This document shows positions 1 to 13,336 of a stretch of 64,000 nucleotides of DNA, piece by piece; positions within the stretch are counted from its first letter, which is position 1; every line of letters begins with the position of its first letter. The position numbers and the translations under genes were made by a program. Source of the stretch: Apostichopus japonicus (Eukaryota; Echinodermata; Holothuroidea; Aspidochirotida; Stichopodidae); the NCBI RefSeq assembly GCF_037975245.1, contig NC_092579.1:16270178-16334177 (forward strand). The letters are read 5' to 3'. The notes beneath the pieces were generated by a model. It had not been told where the DNA came from, made no database searches, and saw only the letters and a list, made by a program, of their open reading frames with translations.

Positions 1-1039
1 ATGGTGAGGCAAATCTAAAACTCGTTTCATCACACTATCAAATTCACTGCTGATTTTTCTGGACATGGCGTTCACTTTCTGGACACCACCGTGACCCTAC
101 AAAATGGTTCACTCAAAACAGACTTGTTCAATAAACCCACGAACAAGCACAACTACCTCTTACCAAGCAGTTGCCATCCCGTCACTGTACCAGAAATATT
201 CCGATTTTGATTCACGCACTAAAGAACTGTCACAACACCTCCTAAATAGACAGTATTTTCGGGGTACTATTGAAAATGCCATCAAAAAGGCTAAAAGCAA
301 AGCCCGTACCGAAACATTGACGTACAAAACTCGTCAAACCAGTTCCAAAAGGGTACCATTGGTTACTGAATTCCACCCTGGTCTCCCACCACTGGCTAAT
401 ATTCTGGCATTCAGAAGAATTTTCACCTACTTCAAGGCACCGAACGCCTGAAATCAGTATTCCCAGAATTACCTGTCATCGCTTTTAAAAGACCCAGCAA
501 CCTACGGGATATCTTAGTTCGGGCATCCTTTCGGGATGACACCCCATTAGGGGAAAGCAAAACAGAAACTACAGGATCATCGCCCTGTACACAAAAATGC
601 AAAACGTGCTTACTTGTCGATTCGACCGGGGCCTTTCAGAGCAACCAAACCAAACGCACGTTCCAAATTCGGCACAAAATTAACTGCCTATCCAAAAATG
701 TCATTTACCTCATCTACTGCAATATTTGTAACTTACGATACATTGGAGAGTCAAAACACACTCTTAGAATGAGAATGACACAACATAGATCGGCGATCAA
801 AACAAAAAAGATCTACCAACCTGTTGCAAATCACTTCAATCTCCAAAATCATTCAATTGAGAATTTGCGTGTTATTGCCATTGACCAGAACGATTCTTGG
901 ACAGATAAATCTAGGAAAGCGAAAGAAAATTTTGCCACGAGCAAAAGAGTAATAACGTATGTGTATTTGTATTGCAATGATTTAAATATTTATATGCCAA
1001 TTTGAAGAGTGTTTAAAAAGAACATATTGCATCATTTAG

Positions 1040-1091
1040 TTTGTTCGTTTGTTTGTTCGTTTGTTCGTTTGTTCGTTTGTTCGTTTGTTGT
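1040..1091. repeat. TTTGTTCG microsatellite in U0
   Basis: This short run of TTTG/TTCG tetranucleotides sits between the end of the endonuclease and the first satellite copy. A shorter run at the same place in U4 (about 9619-9666) is the only other one in the array. Confidence 0.75.
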
Positions 1092-1901
1092 TGTTTCTGA
1101 TTGTTCGTTTCTAGTTTATATTTTATAGATGTTTCAGACGTTCCCAGCCAGCAATACCACCTTCCACAACTCACCGGCTACCTTCCCCCAGCCTTTTGCC
1201 ACGAGCAAAAGAGTAATAACGTTTGTGTATTTGTATTGCAATGATTTAAATATTTATATGCCAATTTGAAGAGTGTTTAAAAAAACATATTGCATCATTT
1301 AGTTAATGAAATGCCTGATTGTTCGTTTCTAGTTTATATTTTATAGATGTTTCAGACGTTCCCAGCCAGCAATACCACCTTCCACAACTCACCGGCTACC
1401 TTCCCCCAGCCTTTTGCCACGGGCAAAAGAGTAATAACGTTTGTGTATTTGTATTGCAATGATTTAAATATTTATATGCCAATTTGAAGAGTGTTTAAAA
1501 AAACATATTGCATCATTTAGTTAATGAAATGCCTGATTGTTTGTTTCTAGTTTATATTTTATAGATGTTTCAGACGTTCCCAGCCAGCAATACCACCTTC
1601 CACAACTCACCGGCTACCTTCCCCCAGCCTTTTGCCACGAGCAAAAGAGTAATAACGTTTGTGTATTTGTATTGCAATGATTTAAATATTTATATGCCAA
1701 TTTGAAGAGTGTTTAAAAAAACATATTGCATCATTTAGTTAAAGAAATGCCTGATTGTTTGTTTCTAGTTTATATTTTATAGATGTTTCAGACGTTCCCA
1801 GCCAGCAATACCACCTTCCACAACTCACCGGCTACCTTCCCCCAGCCTTTTGCCACGAGCAAAAGAGTAATAACGTTTGTGTATTTGTATTGCAATGATT
1901 T

Positions 1902-2083
1902 GTGTCCTGGGTATGACTCTAAACTACATCCAGTAGTGGGGCCTTGACTTGGGAAAGTTGAGGTTCTGGGGAGTGTGGAGCTGCCCCTTAGCCACTATTG
2001 CTCCCAGGTGTGCCCTGACCCGGGGCATGAGTACCTGCTTAGGGTCCCAATTATGGGTGAAATAATATCAGCTCTACTGATTA
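1902..2083. repeat. 182-bp GC-richer spacer of long units (first copy)
   Basis: This copy and those at 4145, 6388, 8195, 10475, 13155, 15324 and 18365 (each 182 bp, ending at the next RT ATG) lie only in long units. They run from GTGTCCTGGGTATGAC to CTACTGATTA and are richer in G and C than the rest of the unit. I recognise no coding frame, tRNA-like box or ribozyme core. A degenerate start (GTGTCTTGGGTATGAC) recurs near 28840, beyond the array. Origin unknown. Confidence 0.7.
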
Positions 2084-4326
2084 ATGCAACTTATCTTGAC
2101 CAACAATAATCTGGTATTTGGCAACAAACACTACCTCCAAATTCATGGCACTGCAATGGGTACCAAAATGGCACCGTCTTTTGCCAACATCTTTATGGGA
2201 AACCTCGAGAAAGAATTTTTATCTCGACAAAACTTGAAACCACACACGTGGTTACGTTACATTGACGATATCTTTATGATATGGACCCATGGTGAGGCAA
2301 ATCTAAAACTCGTTTCATCACACTATCAAATTCACTGCTGATTTTTCTGGACATGGCGTTCACTTTCTGGACACCACCGTGACCCTACAAAATGGTTCAC
2401 TCAAAACAGACTTGTTCAATAAACCCACGAACAAGCACAACTACCTCTTACCAAGCAGTTGCCATCCCGTCACTGTACCAGAAATATTCCGATTTTGATT
2501 CACGCACTAAAGAACTGTCACAACACCTCCTAAATAGACAGTATTTTCGGGGTACTATTGAAAATGCCATCAAAAAGGCTAAAAGCAAACCCCGTACCGA
2601 AACATTGACGTACAAAACTCGTCAAACCAGTTCCAAAAGGGTACCATTGGTTACTGAATTCCACCCTGGTCTCCCACCACTGGCTAATATTCTGGCATTC
2701 AGAAGAATTTTCACCTACTTCAAGGCACCGAACGCCTGAAATCAGTATTCCCAGAATTACCTGTCATCGCTTTTAAAAGACCCAGCAACCTACGGGATAT
2801 CTTAGTTCGGGCATCCTTTCGGGATGACACCCCATTAGGGGAGAGCAAAACAGAAACTACAGGATCATCGCCCTGTACACAAAATTGCAAAACGTGCTTA
2901 CTTGTCGATTCGACCGGGGCCTTTCAGAGCAACCAAACCAAACGCACGTTCCAAATTCGGCACAAAATTAACTGCCTATCCAAAAATGTCATTTACCTCA
3001 TCTACTGCAATATTTGTAACTTACGATACATTGGAGAGTCAAAACACACTCTTAGAATGAGAATGACACAACATAGATCGGCGATCAAAACAAAAAAGAT
3101 CTACCAACCTGTTGCAAATCACTTCAATCTCCAAAATCATTCAATTGAGAATTTGCGTGTTATTGCCATTGACCAGAACGATTCTTGGACAGATAAATCT
3201 AGGAAAGCGAAAGAAAATTTTGCCACGAGCAAAAGAGTAATAACGTATGTGTATTTGTATTGCAATGATTTAAATATTTATATGCCAATTTGAAGAGTGT
3301 TTAAAAAGAACATATTGCATCATTTAGTTAAAGAAATGCCTGATTGTTCGTTTCTAGTTTATATTTTATAGATGTTTCAGACGTTCCCAGCCAGCAATAC
3401 CACCTTCCACAACTCACCGGCTACCTTCCCCCAGCCTTTTGCCACGAGCAAAAGAGTAATAACGTTTGTGTATTTGTATTGCAATGATTTAAATATTTAT
3501 ATGCCAATTTGAAGAGTGTTTAAAAAAACATATTGTATCATTTAGTTAATGAAATGCCTGATTGTTCGTTTCTAGTTTATATTTTATAGATGTTTCAGAC
3601 GTTCCCAGCCAGCAATACCACCTTCCACAACTCACCGGCTACCTTCCCCCAGCCTTTTGCCACGGGCAAAAGAGTAATAACGTTTGTGTATTTGTATTGC
3701 AATGATTTAAATATTTATATGCCAATTTGAAGAGTGTTTAAAAAAACATATTGCATCATTTAGTTAATGAAATGCCTGATTGTTTGTTTCTAGTTTATAT
3801 TTTATAGATGTTTCAGACGTTCCCAGCCAGCAATACCACCTTCCACAACTCACCGGCTACCTTCCCCCAGCCTTTTGCCACGAGCAAAAGAGTAATAACG
3901 TTTGTGTATTTGTATTGCAATGATTTAAATATTTATATGCCAATTTGAAGAGTGTTTAAAAAAACATATTGCATCATTTAGTTAAAGAAATGCCTGATTG
4001 TTTGTTTCTAGTTTATATTTTATAGATGTTTCAGACGTTCCCAGCCAGCAATACCACCTTCCACAACTCACCGGCTACCTTCCCCCAGCCTTTTGCCACG
4101 AGCAAAAGAGTAATAACGTTTGTGTATTTGTATTGCAATGATTTGTGTCCTGGGTATGACTCTAAACTACATCCAGTAGTGGGGCCTTGACTTGGGAAAG
4201 TTGAGGTTCTGGGGAGTGTGGAGCTGCCCCTTAGCCACTATTGCTCCCAGGTGTGCCCTGACCCGGGGCATGAGTACCTGCTTAGGGTCCCAATTATGGG
4301 TGAAATAATATCAGCTCTACTGATTA
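2084..4326 (+). repeat. Array unit U1 (long, 2,243 bp, four satellite copies)
   Basis: RT end frame 2084-2341, linker frame 2392-2739 and endonuclease piece 3057-3293 are followed by four satellite copies and the spacer 4145-4326. The thumb sequence continues in another frame directly after the RT stop, so the stop at 2339-2341 marks a frameshift and not a natural end. I use this unit as the reference long unit. Confidence 0.88.
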
Positions 4327-6569
4327 ATGCAACTTATCTTGACCAACAATAATCTGGTATTTGGCAACAAACACTACCTCCAAATTCATGGCACTGCAAT
4401 GGGTACCAAAATGGCACCGTCTTTTGCCAACATCTTTATGGGAAACCTCGAGAAAGAATTTTTATCTCGACAAAACTTGAAACCACACACGTGGTTACGT
4501 TACATTGACGATATCTTTATGATATGGACCCATGGTGAGGCAAATCTAAAACTCGTTTCATCACACTATCAAATTCACTGCTGATTTTTCTGGACATGGC
4601 GTTCACTTTCTGGACACCACCGTGACCCTACAAAATGGTTCACTCAAAACAGACTTGTTCAATAAACCCACGAACAAGCACAACTACCTCTTACCAAGCA
4701 GTTGCCATCCCGTCACTGTACCAGAAATATTCCGATTTTGATTCACGCACTAAAGAACTGTCACAACACCTCCTAAATAGACAGTATTTTCGGGGTACTA
4801 TTGAAAATGCCATCAAAAAGGCTAAAAGCAAACCCCGTACCGAAACATTGACGTACAAAACTCGTCAAACCAGTTCCAAAAGGGTACCATTGGTTACTGA
4901 ATTCCACCCTGGTCTCCCACCACTGGCTAATATTCTGGCATTCAGAAGAATTTTCACCTACTTCAAGGCACCGAACGCCTGAAATCAGTATTCCCAGAAT
5001 TACCTGTCATCGCTTTTAAAAGACCCAGCAACCTACGGGATATCTTAGTTCGGGCATCCTTTCGGGATGACACCCCATTAGGGGAGAGCAAAACAGAAAC
5101 TACAGGATCATCGCCCTGTACACAAAATTGCAAAACGTGCTTACTTGTCGATTCGACCGGGGCCTTTCAGAGCAACCAAACCAAACGCACGTTCCAAATT
5201 CGGCACAAAATGAACTGCCTATCCAAAAATGTCATTTACCTCATCTACTGCAATATTTGTAACTTACGATACATTGGAGAGTCAAAACACACTCTTAGAA
5301 TGAGAATGACACAACATAGATCGGCGATCAAAACAAAAAAGATCTACCAACCTGTTGCAAATCACTTCAATCTCCAAAATCATTCAATTGAGAATTTGCG
5401 TGTTATTGCCATTGACCAGAACGATTCTTGGACAGATAAATCTAGGAAAGCGAAAGAAAATTTTGCCACGAGCAAAAGAGTAATAACGTATGTGTATTTG
5501 TATTGCAATGATTTAAATATTTATATGCCAATTTGAAGAGTGTTTAAAAAGAACATATTGCATCATTTAGTTAAAGAAATGCCTGATTGTTCGTTTCTAG
5601 TTTATATTTTATAGATGTTTCAGACGTTCCCAGCCAGCAATACCACCTTCCACAACTCACCGGCTACCTTCCCCCAGCCTTTTGCCACGAGCAAAAGAGT
5701 AATAACATTTGTGTATTTGTATTGCAATGATTTAAATATTTATATGCCAATTTGAAGAGTGTTTAAAAAAACATATTGCATCATTTAGTTAATGAAATGC
5801 CTGATTGTTCGTTTCTAGTTTATATTTTATAGATGTTTCAGACGTTCCCAGCCAGCAATACCACCTTCCACAACTCACCGGCTACCTTCCCCCAGCCTTT
5901 TGCCACGGGCAAAAGAGTAATAACGTTTGTGTATTTGTATTGCAATGATTTAAATATTTATATGCCAATTTGAAGAGTGTTTAAAAAAACATATTGCATC
6001 ATTTAGTTAATGAAATGCCTGATTGTTTGTTTCTAGTTTATATTTTATAGATGTTTCAGACGTTCCCAGCCAGCAATACCACCTTCCACAACTCACCGGC
6101 TACCTTCCCCCAGCCTTTTGCCACGAGCAAAAGAGTAATAACGTTTGTGTATTTGTATTGCAATGATTTAAATATTTATATGCCAATTTGAAGAGTGTTT
6201 AAAAAAACATATTGCATCATTTAGTTAAAGAAATGCCTGATTGTTTGTTTCTAGTTTATATTTTATAGATGTTTCAGACGTTCCCAGCCAGCAATACCAC
6301 CTTCCACAACTCACCGGCTACCTTCCCCCAGCCTTTTGCCACGAGCAAAAGAGTAATAACGTTTGTGTATTTGTATTGCAATGATTTGTGTCCTGGGTAT
6401 GACTCTAAACTACATCCAGTAGTGGGGCCTTGACTTGGGAAAGTTGAGGTTCTGGGGAGTGTGGAGCTGCCCCTTAGCCACTATTGCTCCCAGGTGTGCC
6501 CTGACCCGGGGCATGAGTACCTGCTTAGGGTCCCAATTATGGGTGAAATAATATCAGCTCTACTGATTA
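4327..6569 (+). repeat. Array unit U2 (long, 2,243 bp)
   Basis: U2 is the same length as U1 and nearly identical to it: RT end 4327-4584, linker 4635-4982, four satellite copies, spacer 6388-6569. A T-to-G change gives an extra ATG (AAAATGAAC near 5210), so the endonuclease piece reads 108 codons from 5210 to 5536. That is a chance start, not a better gene. Confidence 0.88.
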
Positions 6570-8376
6570 ATGCAACTTATCTTGACCAACAATAATCTGG
6601 TATTTGGCAACAAACACTACCTCCAAATTCATGGCACTGCAATGGGTACCAAAATGGCACCGTCTTTTGCCAACATCTTTATGGGAAACCTCGAGAAAGA
6701 ATTTTTATCTCGACAAAACTTGAAACCACACACGTGGTTACGTTACATTGACGATATCTTTATGATATGGACCCATGGTGAGGCAAATCTAAAACTCGTT
6801 TCATCACACTATCAAATTCACTGCTGATTTTTCTGGACATGGCGTTCACTTTCTGGACACCACCGTGACCCTACAAAATGGTTCACTCAAAACAGACTTG
6901 TTCAATAAACCCACGAACAAGCACAACTACCTCTTACCAAGCAGTTGCCATCCCGTCACTGTACCAGAAATATTCCGATTTTGATTCACGCACTAAAGAA
7001 CTGTCACAACACCTCCTAAATAGACAGTATTTTCGGGGTACTATTGAAAATGCCATCAAAAAGGCTAAAAGCAAACCCCGTACCGAAACATTGACGTACA
7101 AAACTCGTCAAACCAGTTCCAAAAGGGTACCATTGGTTACTGAATTCCACCCTGGTCTCCCACCACTGGCTAATATTCTGGCATTCAGAAGAATTTTCAC
7201 CTACTTCAAGGCACCGAACGCCTGAAATCAGTATTCCCAGAATTACCTGTCATCGCTTTTAAAAGACCCAGCAACCTACGGGATATCTTAGTTCGGGCAT
7301 CCTTTCGGGATGACACCCCATTAGGGGAGAGCAAAACAGAAACTACAGGATCATCGCCCTGTACACAAAATTGCAAAACGTGCTTACTTGTCGATTCGAC
7401 CGGGGCCTTTCAGAGCAACCAAACCAAACGCACGTTCCAAATTCGGCACAAAATTAACTGCCTATCCAAAAATGTCATTTACCTCATCTACTGCAATATT
7501 TGTAACTTACGATACATTGGAGAGTCAAAACACACTCTTAGAATGAGAATGACACAACATAGATCGGCGATCAAAACAAAAAAGATCTACCAACCTGTTG
7601 CAAATCACTTCAATCTCCAAAATCATTCAATTGAGAATTTGCGTGTTATTGCCATTGACCAGAACGATTCTTGGACAGATAAATCTAGGAAAGCGAAAGA
7701 AAATTTTGCCACGAGCAAAAGAGTAATAACGTATGTGTATTTGTATTGCAATGATTTAAATATTTATATGCCAATTTGAAGAGTGTTTAAAAAGAACATA
7801 TTGCATCATTTAGTTAAAGAAATGCCTGATTGTTCGTTTCTAGTTTATATTTTATAGATGTTTCAGACGTTCCCAGCCAGCAATACCACCTTCCACAACT
7901 CACCGGCTACCTTCCCCCAGCCTTTTGCCACGAGCAAAAGAGTAATAACGTTTGTGTATTTGTATTGCAATGATTTAAATATTTATATGCCAATTTGAAG
8001 AGTGTTTAAAAAAACATATTGCATCATTTAGTTAAAGAAATGCCTGATTGTTTGTTTCTAGTTTATATTTTATAGATGTTTCAGACGTTCCCAGCCAGCA
8101 ATACCACCTTCCACAACTCACCGGCTACCTTCCCCCAGCCTTTTGCCACGAGCAAAAGAGTAATAACGTTTGTGTATTTGTATTGCAATGATTTGTGTCC
8201 TGGGTATGACTCTAAACTACATCCAGTAGTGGGGCCTTGACTTGGGAAAGTTGAGGTTCTGGGGAGTGTGGAGCTGCCCCTTAGCCACTATTGCTCCCAG
8301 GTGTGCCCTGACCCGGGGCATGAGTACCTGCTTAGGGTCCCAATTATGGGTGAAATAATATCAGCTCTACTGATTA
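6570..8376 (+). repeat. Array unit U3 (long, 1,807 bp, two satellite copies)
   Basis: RT end 6570-6827, linker 6878-7225, endonuclease piece 7543-7779. It is 436 bp shorter than U1, which is exactly two ~218-bp satellite copies: only two follow the endonuclease, before the spacer 8195-8376. Confidence 0.88.
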
Positions 8377-10656
8377 ATGCAACTTATCTTGACCAACAAT
8401 AATCTGGTATTTGGCAACAAACACTACCTCCAAATTCATGGCACTGCAATGGGTACCAAAATGGCACCGTCTTTTGCCAACATCTTTATGGGAAACCTCG
8501 AGAAAGAATTTTTATCTCGACAAAACTTGAAACCACACACGTGGTTACGTTACATTGACGATATCTTTATGATATGGACCCATGGTGAGGCAAATCTAAA
8601 ACTCGTTTCATCACACTATCAAATTCACTGCTGATTTTTCTGGACATGGCGTTCACTTTCTGGACACCACCGTGACCCTACAAAATGGTTCACTCAAAAC
8701 AGACTTGTTCAATAAACCCACGAACAAGCACAACTACCTCTTACCAAGCAGTTGCCATCCCGTCACTGTACCAGAAATATTCCGATTTTGATTCACGCAC
8801 TAAAGAACTGTCACAACACCTCCTAAATAGACAGTATTTTCGGGGTACTATTGAAAATGCCATCAAAAAGGCTAAAAGCAAACCCCGTACCGAAACATTG
8901 ACGTACAAAACTCGTCAAACCAGTTCCAAAAGGGTACCATTGGTTACTGAATTCCACCCTGGTCTCCCACCACTGGCTAATATTCTGGCATTCAGAAGAA
9001 TTTTCACCTACTTCAAGGCACCGAACGCCTGAAATCAGTATTCCCAGAATTACCTGTCATCGCTTTTAAAAGACCCAGCAACCTACGGGATATCTTAGTT
9101 CGGGCATCCTTTCGGGATGACACCCCATTAGGGGAAAGCAAAACAGAAACTACAGGATCATCGCCCTGTACACAAAATTGCAAAACGTGCTTACTTGTCG
9201 ATTCGACCGGGGCCTTTCAGAGCAACCAAACCAAACGCACGTTCCAAATTCGGCACAAAATTAACTGCCTATCCAAAAATGTCATTTACCTCATCTACTG
9301 CAATATTTGTAACTTACGATACATTGGAGAGTCAAAACACACTCTTAGAATGAGAATGACACAACATAGATCGGCGATCAAAACAAAAAAGATCTACCAA
9401 CCTGTTGCAAATCACTTCAATCTCCAAAATCATTCAATTGAGAATTTGCGTGTTATTGCCATTGACCAGAACGATTCTTGGACAGATAAATCTAGGAAAG
9501 CGAAAGAAAATTTTGCCACGAGCAAAAGAGTAATAACGTATGTGTATTTGTATTGCAATGATTTAAATATTTATATGCCAATTTGAAGAGTGTTTAAAAA
9601 GAACATATTGCATCATTTAGTTTGTTCGTTTGTTTGTTCGTTTGTTCGTTTGTTCGTTTGTTGTTGTTTCTGATTGTTCGTTTCTAGTTTATATTTTATA
9701 GATGTTTCAGACGTTCCCAGCCAGCAATACCACCTTCCACAACTCACCGGCTACCTTCCCCCAGCCTTTTGCCACGAGCAAAAGAGTAATAACGTTTGTG
9801 TATTTGTATTGCAATGATTTAAATATTTATATGCCAATTTGAAGAGTGTTTAAAAAAACATATTGCATCATTTAGTTAATGAAATGCCTGATTGTTCGTT
9901 TCTAGTTTATATTTTATAGATGTTTCAGACGTTCCCAGCCAGCAATACCACCTTCCACAACTCACCGGCTACCTTCCCCCAGCCTTTTGCCACGGGCAAA
10001 AGAGTAATAACGTTTGTGTATTTGTATTGCAATGATTTAAATATTTATATGCCAATTTGAAGAGTGTTTAAAAAAACATATTGCATCATTTAGTTAATGA
10101 AATGCCTGATTGTTTGTTTCTAGTTTATATTTTATAGATGTTTCAGACGTTCCCAGCCAGCAATACCACCTTCCACAACTCACCGGCTACCTTCCCCCAG
10201 CCTTTTGCCACGAGCAAAAGAGTAATAACGTTTGTGTATTTGTATTGCAATGATTTAAATATTTATATGCCAATTTGAAGAGTGTTTAAAAAAACATATT
10301 GCATCATTTAGTTAAAGAAATGCCTGATTGTTTGTTTCTAGTTTATATTTTATAGATGTTTCAGACGTTCCCAGCCAGCAATACCACCTTCCACAACTCA
10401 CCGGCTACCTTCCCCCAGCCTTTTGCCACGAGCAAAAGAGTAATAACGTTTGTGTATTTGTATTGCAATGATTTGTGTCCTGGGTATGACTCTAAACTAC
10501 ATCCAGTAGTGGGGCCTTGACTTGGGAAAGTTGAGGTTCTGGGGAGTGTGGAGCTGCCCCTTAGCCACTATTGCTCCCAGGTGTGCCCTGACCCGGGGCA
10601 TGAGTACCTGCTTAGGGTCCCAATTATGGGTGAAATAATATCAGCTCTACTGATTA
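8377..10656 (+). repeat. Array unit U4 (long, 2,280 bp, with microsatellite)
   Basis: RT end 8377-8634, linker 8685-9032, endonuclease piece 9350-9586, four satellite copies, spacer 10475-10656. The 37-bp excess over U1 is a TTTGTTCG run at about 9619-9666, placed exactly where U0 has its own longer run. U0 and U4 are therefore probably close relatives within the array. Confidence 0.87.
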
Positions 10657-13336
10657 ATGCAACTTATCTTGACCAACAATAATCTGGTATTTGGCAACAA
10701 ACACTACCTCCAAATTCATGGCACTGCAATGGGTACCAAAATGGCACCGTCTTTTGCCAACATCTTTATGGGAAACCTCGAGAAAGAATTTTTATCTCGA
10801 CAAAACTTGAAACCACACACGTGGTTACGTTACATTGACGATATCTTTATGATATGGACCCATGGTGAGGCAAATCTAAAACTCGTTTCATCACACTATC
10901 AAATTCACTGCTGATTTTTCTGGACATGGCGTTCACTTTCTGGACACCACCGTGACCCTACAAAATGGTTCACTCAAAACAGACTTGTTCAATAAACCCA
11001 CGAACAAGCACAACTACCTCTTACCAAGCAGTTGCCATCCCGTCACTGTACCAGAAATATTCCGATTTTGATTCACGCACTAAAGAACTGTCACAACACC
11101 TCCTAAATAGACAGTATTTTCGGGGTACTATTGAAAATGCCATCAAAAAGGCTAAAAGCAAACCCCGTACCGAAACATTGACGTACAAAACTCGTCAAAC
11201 CAGTTCCAAAAGGGTACCATTGGTTACTGAATTCCACCCTGGTCTCCCACCACTGGCTAATATTCTGGCATTCAGAAGAATTTTCACCTACTTCAAGGCA
11301 CCGAACGCCTGAAATCAGTATTCCCAGAATTACCTGTCATCGCTTTTAAAAGACCCAGCAACCTACGGGATATCTTAGTTCGGGCATCCTTTCGGGATGA
11401 CACCCCATTAGGGGAGAGCAAAACAGAAACTACAGGATCATCGCCCTGTACACAAAATTGCAAAACGTGCTTACTTGTCGATTCGACCGTGGCCTTTCAG
11501 AGCAACCAAACCAAACGCACGTTCCAAATTCGGCACAAAATTAACTGCCTATCCAAAAATGTCATTTACCTCATCTACTGCAATATTTGTAACTTACGAT
11601 ACATTGGAGAGTCAAAACACACTCTTAGAATGAGAATGACACAACATAGATCGGCGATCAAAACAAAAAAGATCTACCAACCTGTTGCAAATCACTTCAA
11701 TCTCCAAAATCATTCAATTGAGAATTTGCGTGTTATTGCCATTGACCAGAACGATTCTTGGACAGATAAATCTAGGAAAGCGAAAGAAAATTTTGCCACG
11801 AGCAAAAGAGTAATAACGTATGTGTATTTGTATTGCAATGATTTAAATATTTATATGCCAATTTGAAGAGTGTTTAAAAAGAACATATTGCATCATTTAG
11901 TTAAAGAAATGCCTGATTGTTCGTTTCTAGTTTATATTTTATAGATGTTTCAGACGTTCCCAGCCAGCAATACCACCTTCCACAACTCACCGGCTACCTT
12001 CCCCCAGCCTTTTGCCACGAGCAAAAGAGTAATAACGTTTGTGTATTTGTATTGCAATGATTTAAATATTTATATGCCAATTTGAAGAGTGTTTAAAAAA
12101 ACATATTGCATCATTTAGTTAATGAAATGCCTGATTGTTCGTTTCTAGTTTATATTTTATAGATGTTTCAGACGTTCCCAGCCAGCAATACCACCTTCCA
12201 CAACTCACCGGCTACCTTCCCCCAGCCTTTTGCCACGAGCAAAAGAGTAATAACGTTTGTGTATTTGTATTGCAATGATTTAAATATTTATATGCCAATT
12301 TGAAGAGTGTTTAAAAAAACATATTGCATCATTTAGTTAATGAAATGCCTGATTTTTTGTTTCTAGTTTATATTTTATAGATGTTTCAGACGTTCCCAGC
12401 CAGCAATACCACCTTCCACAACTCACCGGCTACCTTCCCCCAGCCTTTTGCCACGAGCAAAAGAGTAATAACGTTTGTGTATTTGTATTGCAATGATTTA
12501 AATATTTATATGCCAATTTGAAGAGTGTTTAAAAAAAAATATTGCATCATTTAGTTAATGAAATGCCTGATTGTTCGTTTCTAGTTTATATTTTATAGAT
12601 GTTTCAGACGTTCCCAGCCAGCAATACCACCTTCCACAACTCACCGGCTACCTTCCCCCAGCCTTTTGCCACGAGCAAAAGAGTAATAACGTTTGTGTAT
12701 TTGTATTGCAATGATTTAAATATTTATATGCCAATTTGAAGAGTGTTTAAAAAAACATACTGCATCATTTAGTTAATGAAATGCCTGATTTTTTGTTTCT
12801 AGTTTATATTTTATAGATGTTTCAGACGTTCCCAGCCAGCAATACCACCTTCCACAACTCACCGGCTACCTTCCCCCAGCCTTTTGCCACGAGCAAAAGA
12901 GTAATAACGTTTGTGTATTTGTATTGCAATGATTTAAATATTTATATGCCAATTTGAAGAGTGTTTAAAAAAAAAATATTGCATCATTTAGTTAATGAAA
13001 TGCCTGATTGTTTGTTTCTAGTTTATATTTTATAGATGTTTCAGACGTTCCCAGCCAGCAATACCACCTTCCACAACTCACCGGCTACCTTCCCCCAGCC
13101 TTTTGCCACGAGCAAAAGAGTAATAACTTTTGTGTATTTGTATTGCAATGATTTGTGTCCTGGGTATGACTCTAAACTACATCCAGTAGTGGGGCCTTGA
13201 CTTGGGAAAGTTGAGGTTCTGGGGAGTGTGGAGCTGCCCCTTAGCCACTATTGCTCCCAGGTGTGCCCTGACCCGGGGCATGAGTACCTGCTTAGGGTCC
13301 CAATTATGGGTGAAATAATATCAGCTCTACTGATTA
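10657..13336 (+). repeat. Array unit U5 (long, 2,680 bp, six satellite copies)
   Basis: RT end 10657-10914, linker 10965-11312, endonuclease piece 11489-11866. The 437-bp excess over U1 equals two extra satellite copies, giving six. Successive satellite links alternate between GATTGTTCG and GATTTTTTG types, so the copies behave as 436-bp dimers. Spacer 13155-13336. Confidence 0.87.

Larger units (their letters stand above)
1..2083 (+). repeat. Array unit U0 (long, 5' part outside window)
   Basis: This unit starts inside the RT, at the point equivalent to base 2290 of U1. The linker frame 104-451 and endonuclease piece 769-1005 are followed by a TTTGTTCG microsatellite (about 1040-1090), four ~218-bp satellite copies (TTTTGCCACG near 1195, 1412, 1630 and 1848) and the 182-bp spacer 1902-2083. 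One copy-specific change (AAT to AAA) alters the Asn in the CTQNC box. Confidence 0.85.

Noticed and set aside
1902-2083. SINE or tRNA-derived sequence in the 182-bp spacer
   Set aside because: I could not match A and B box spacing or a tRNA fold, so it stays unidentified.
5210-5536. A better nuclease gene in U2 (108 codons)
   Set aside because: The longer reading comes from a single T-to-G change creating an ATG; the domain is no more complete than in other units.
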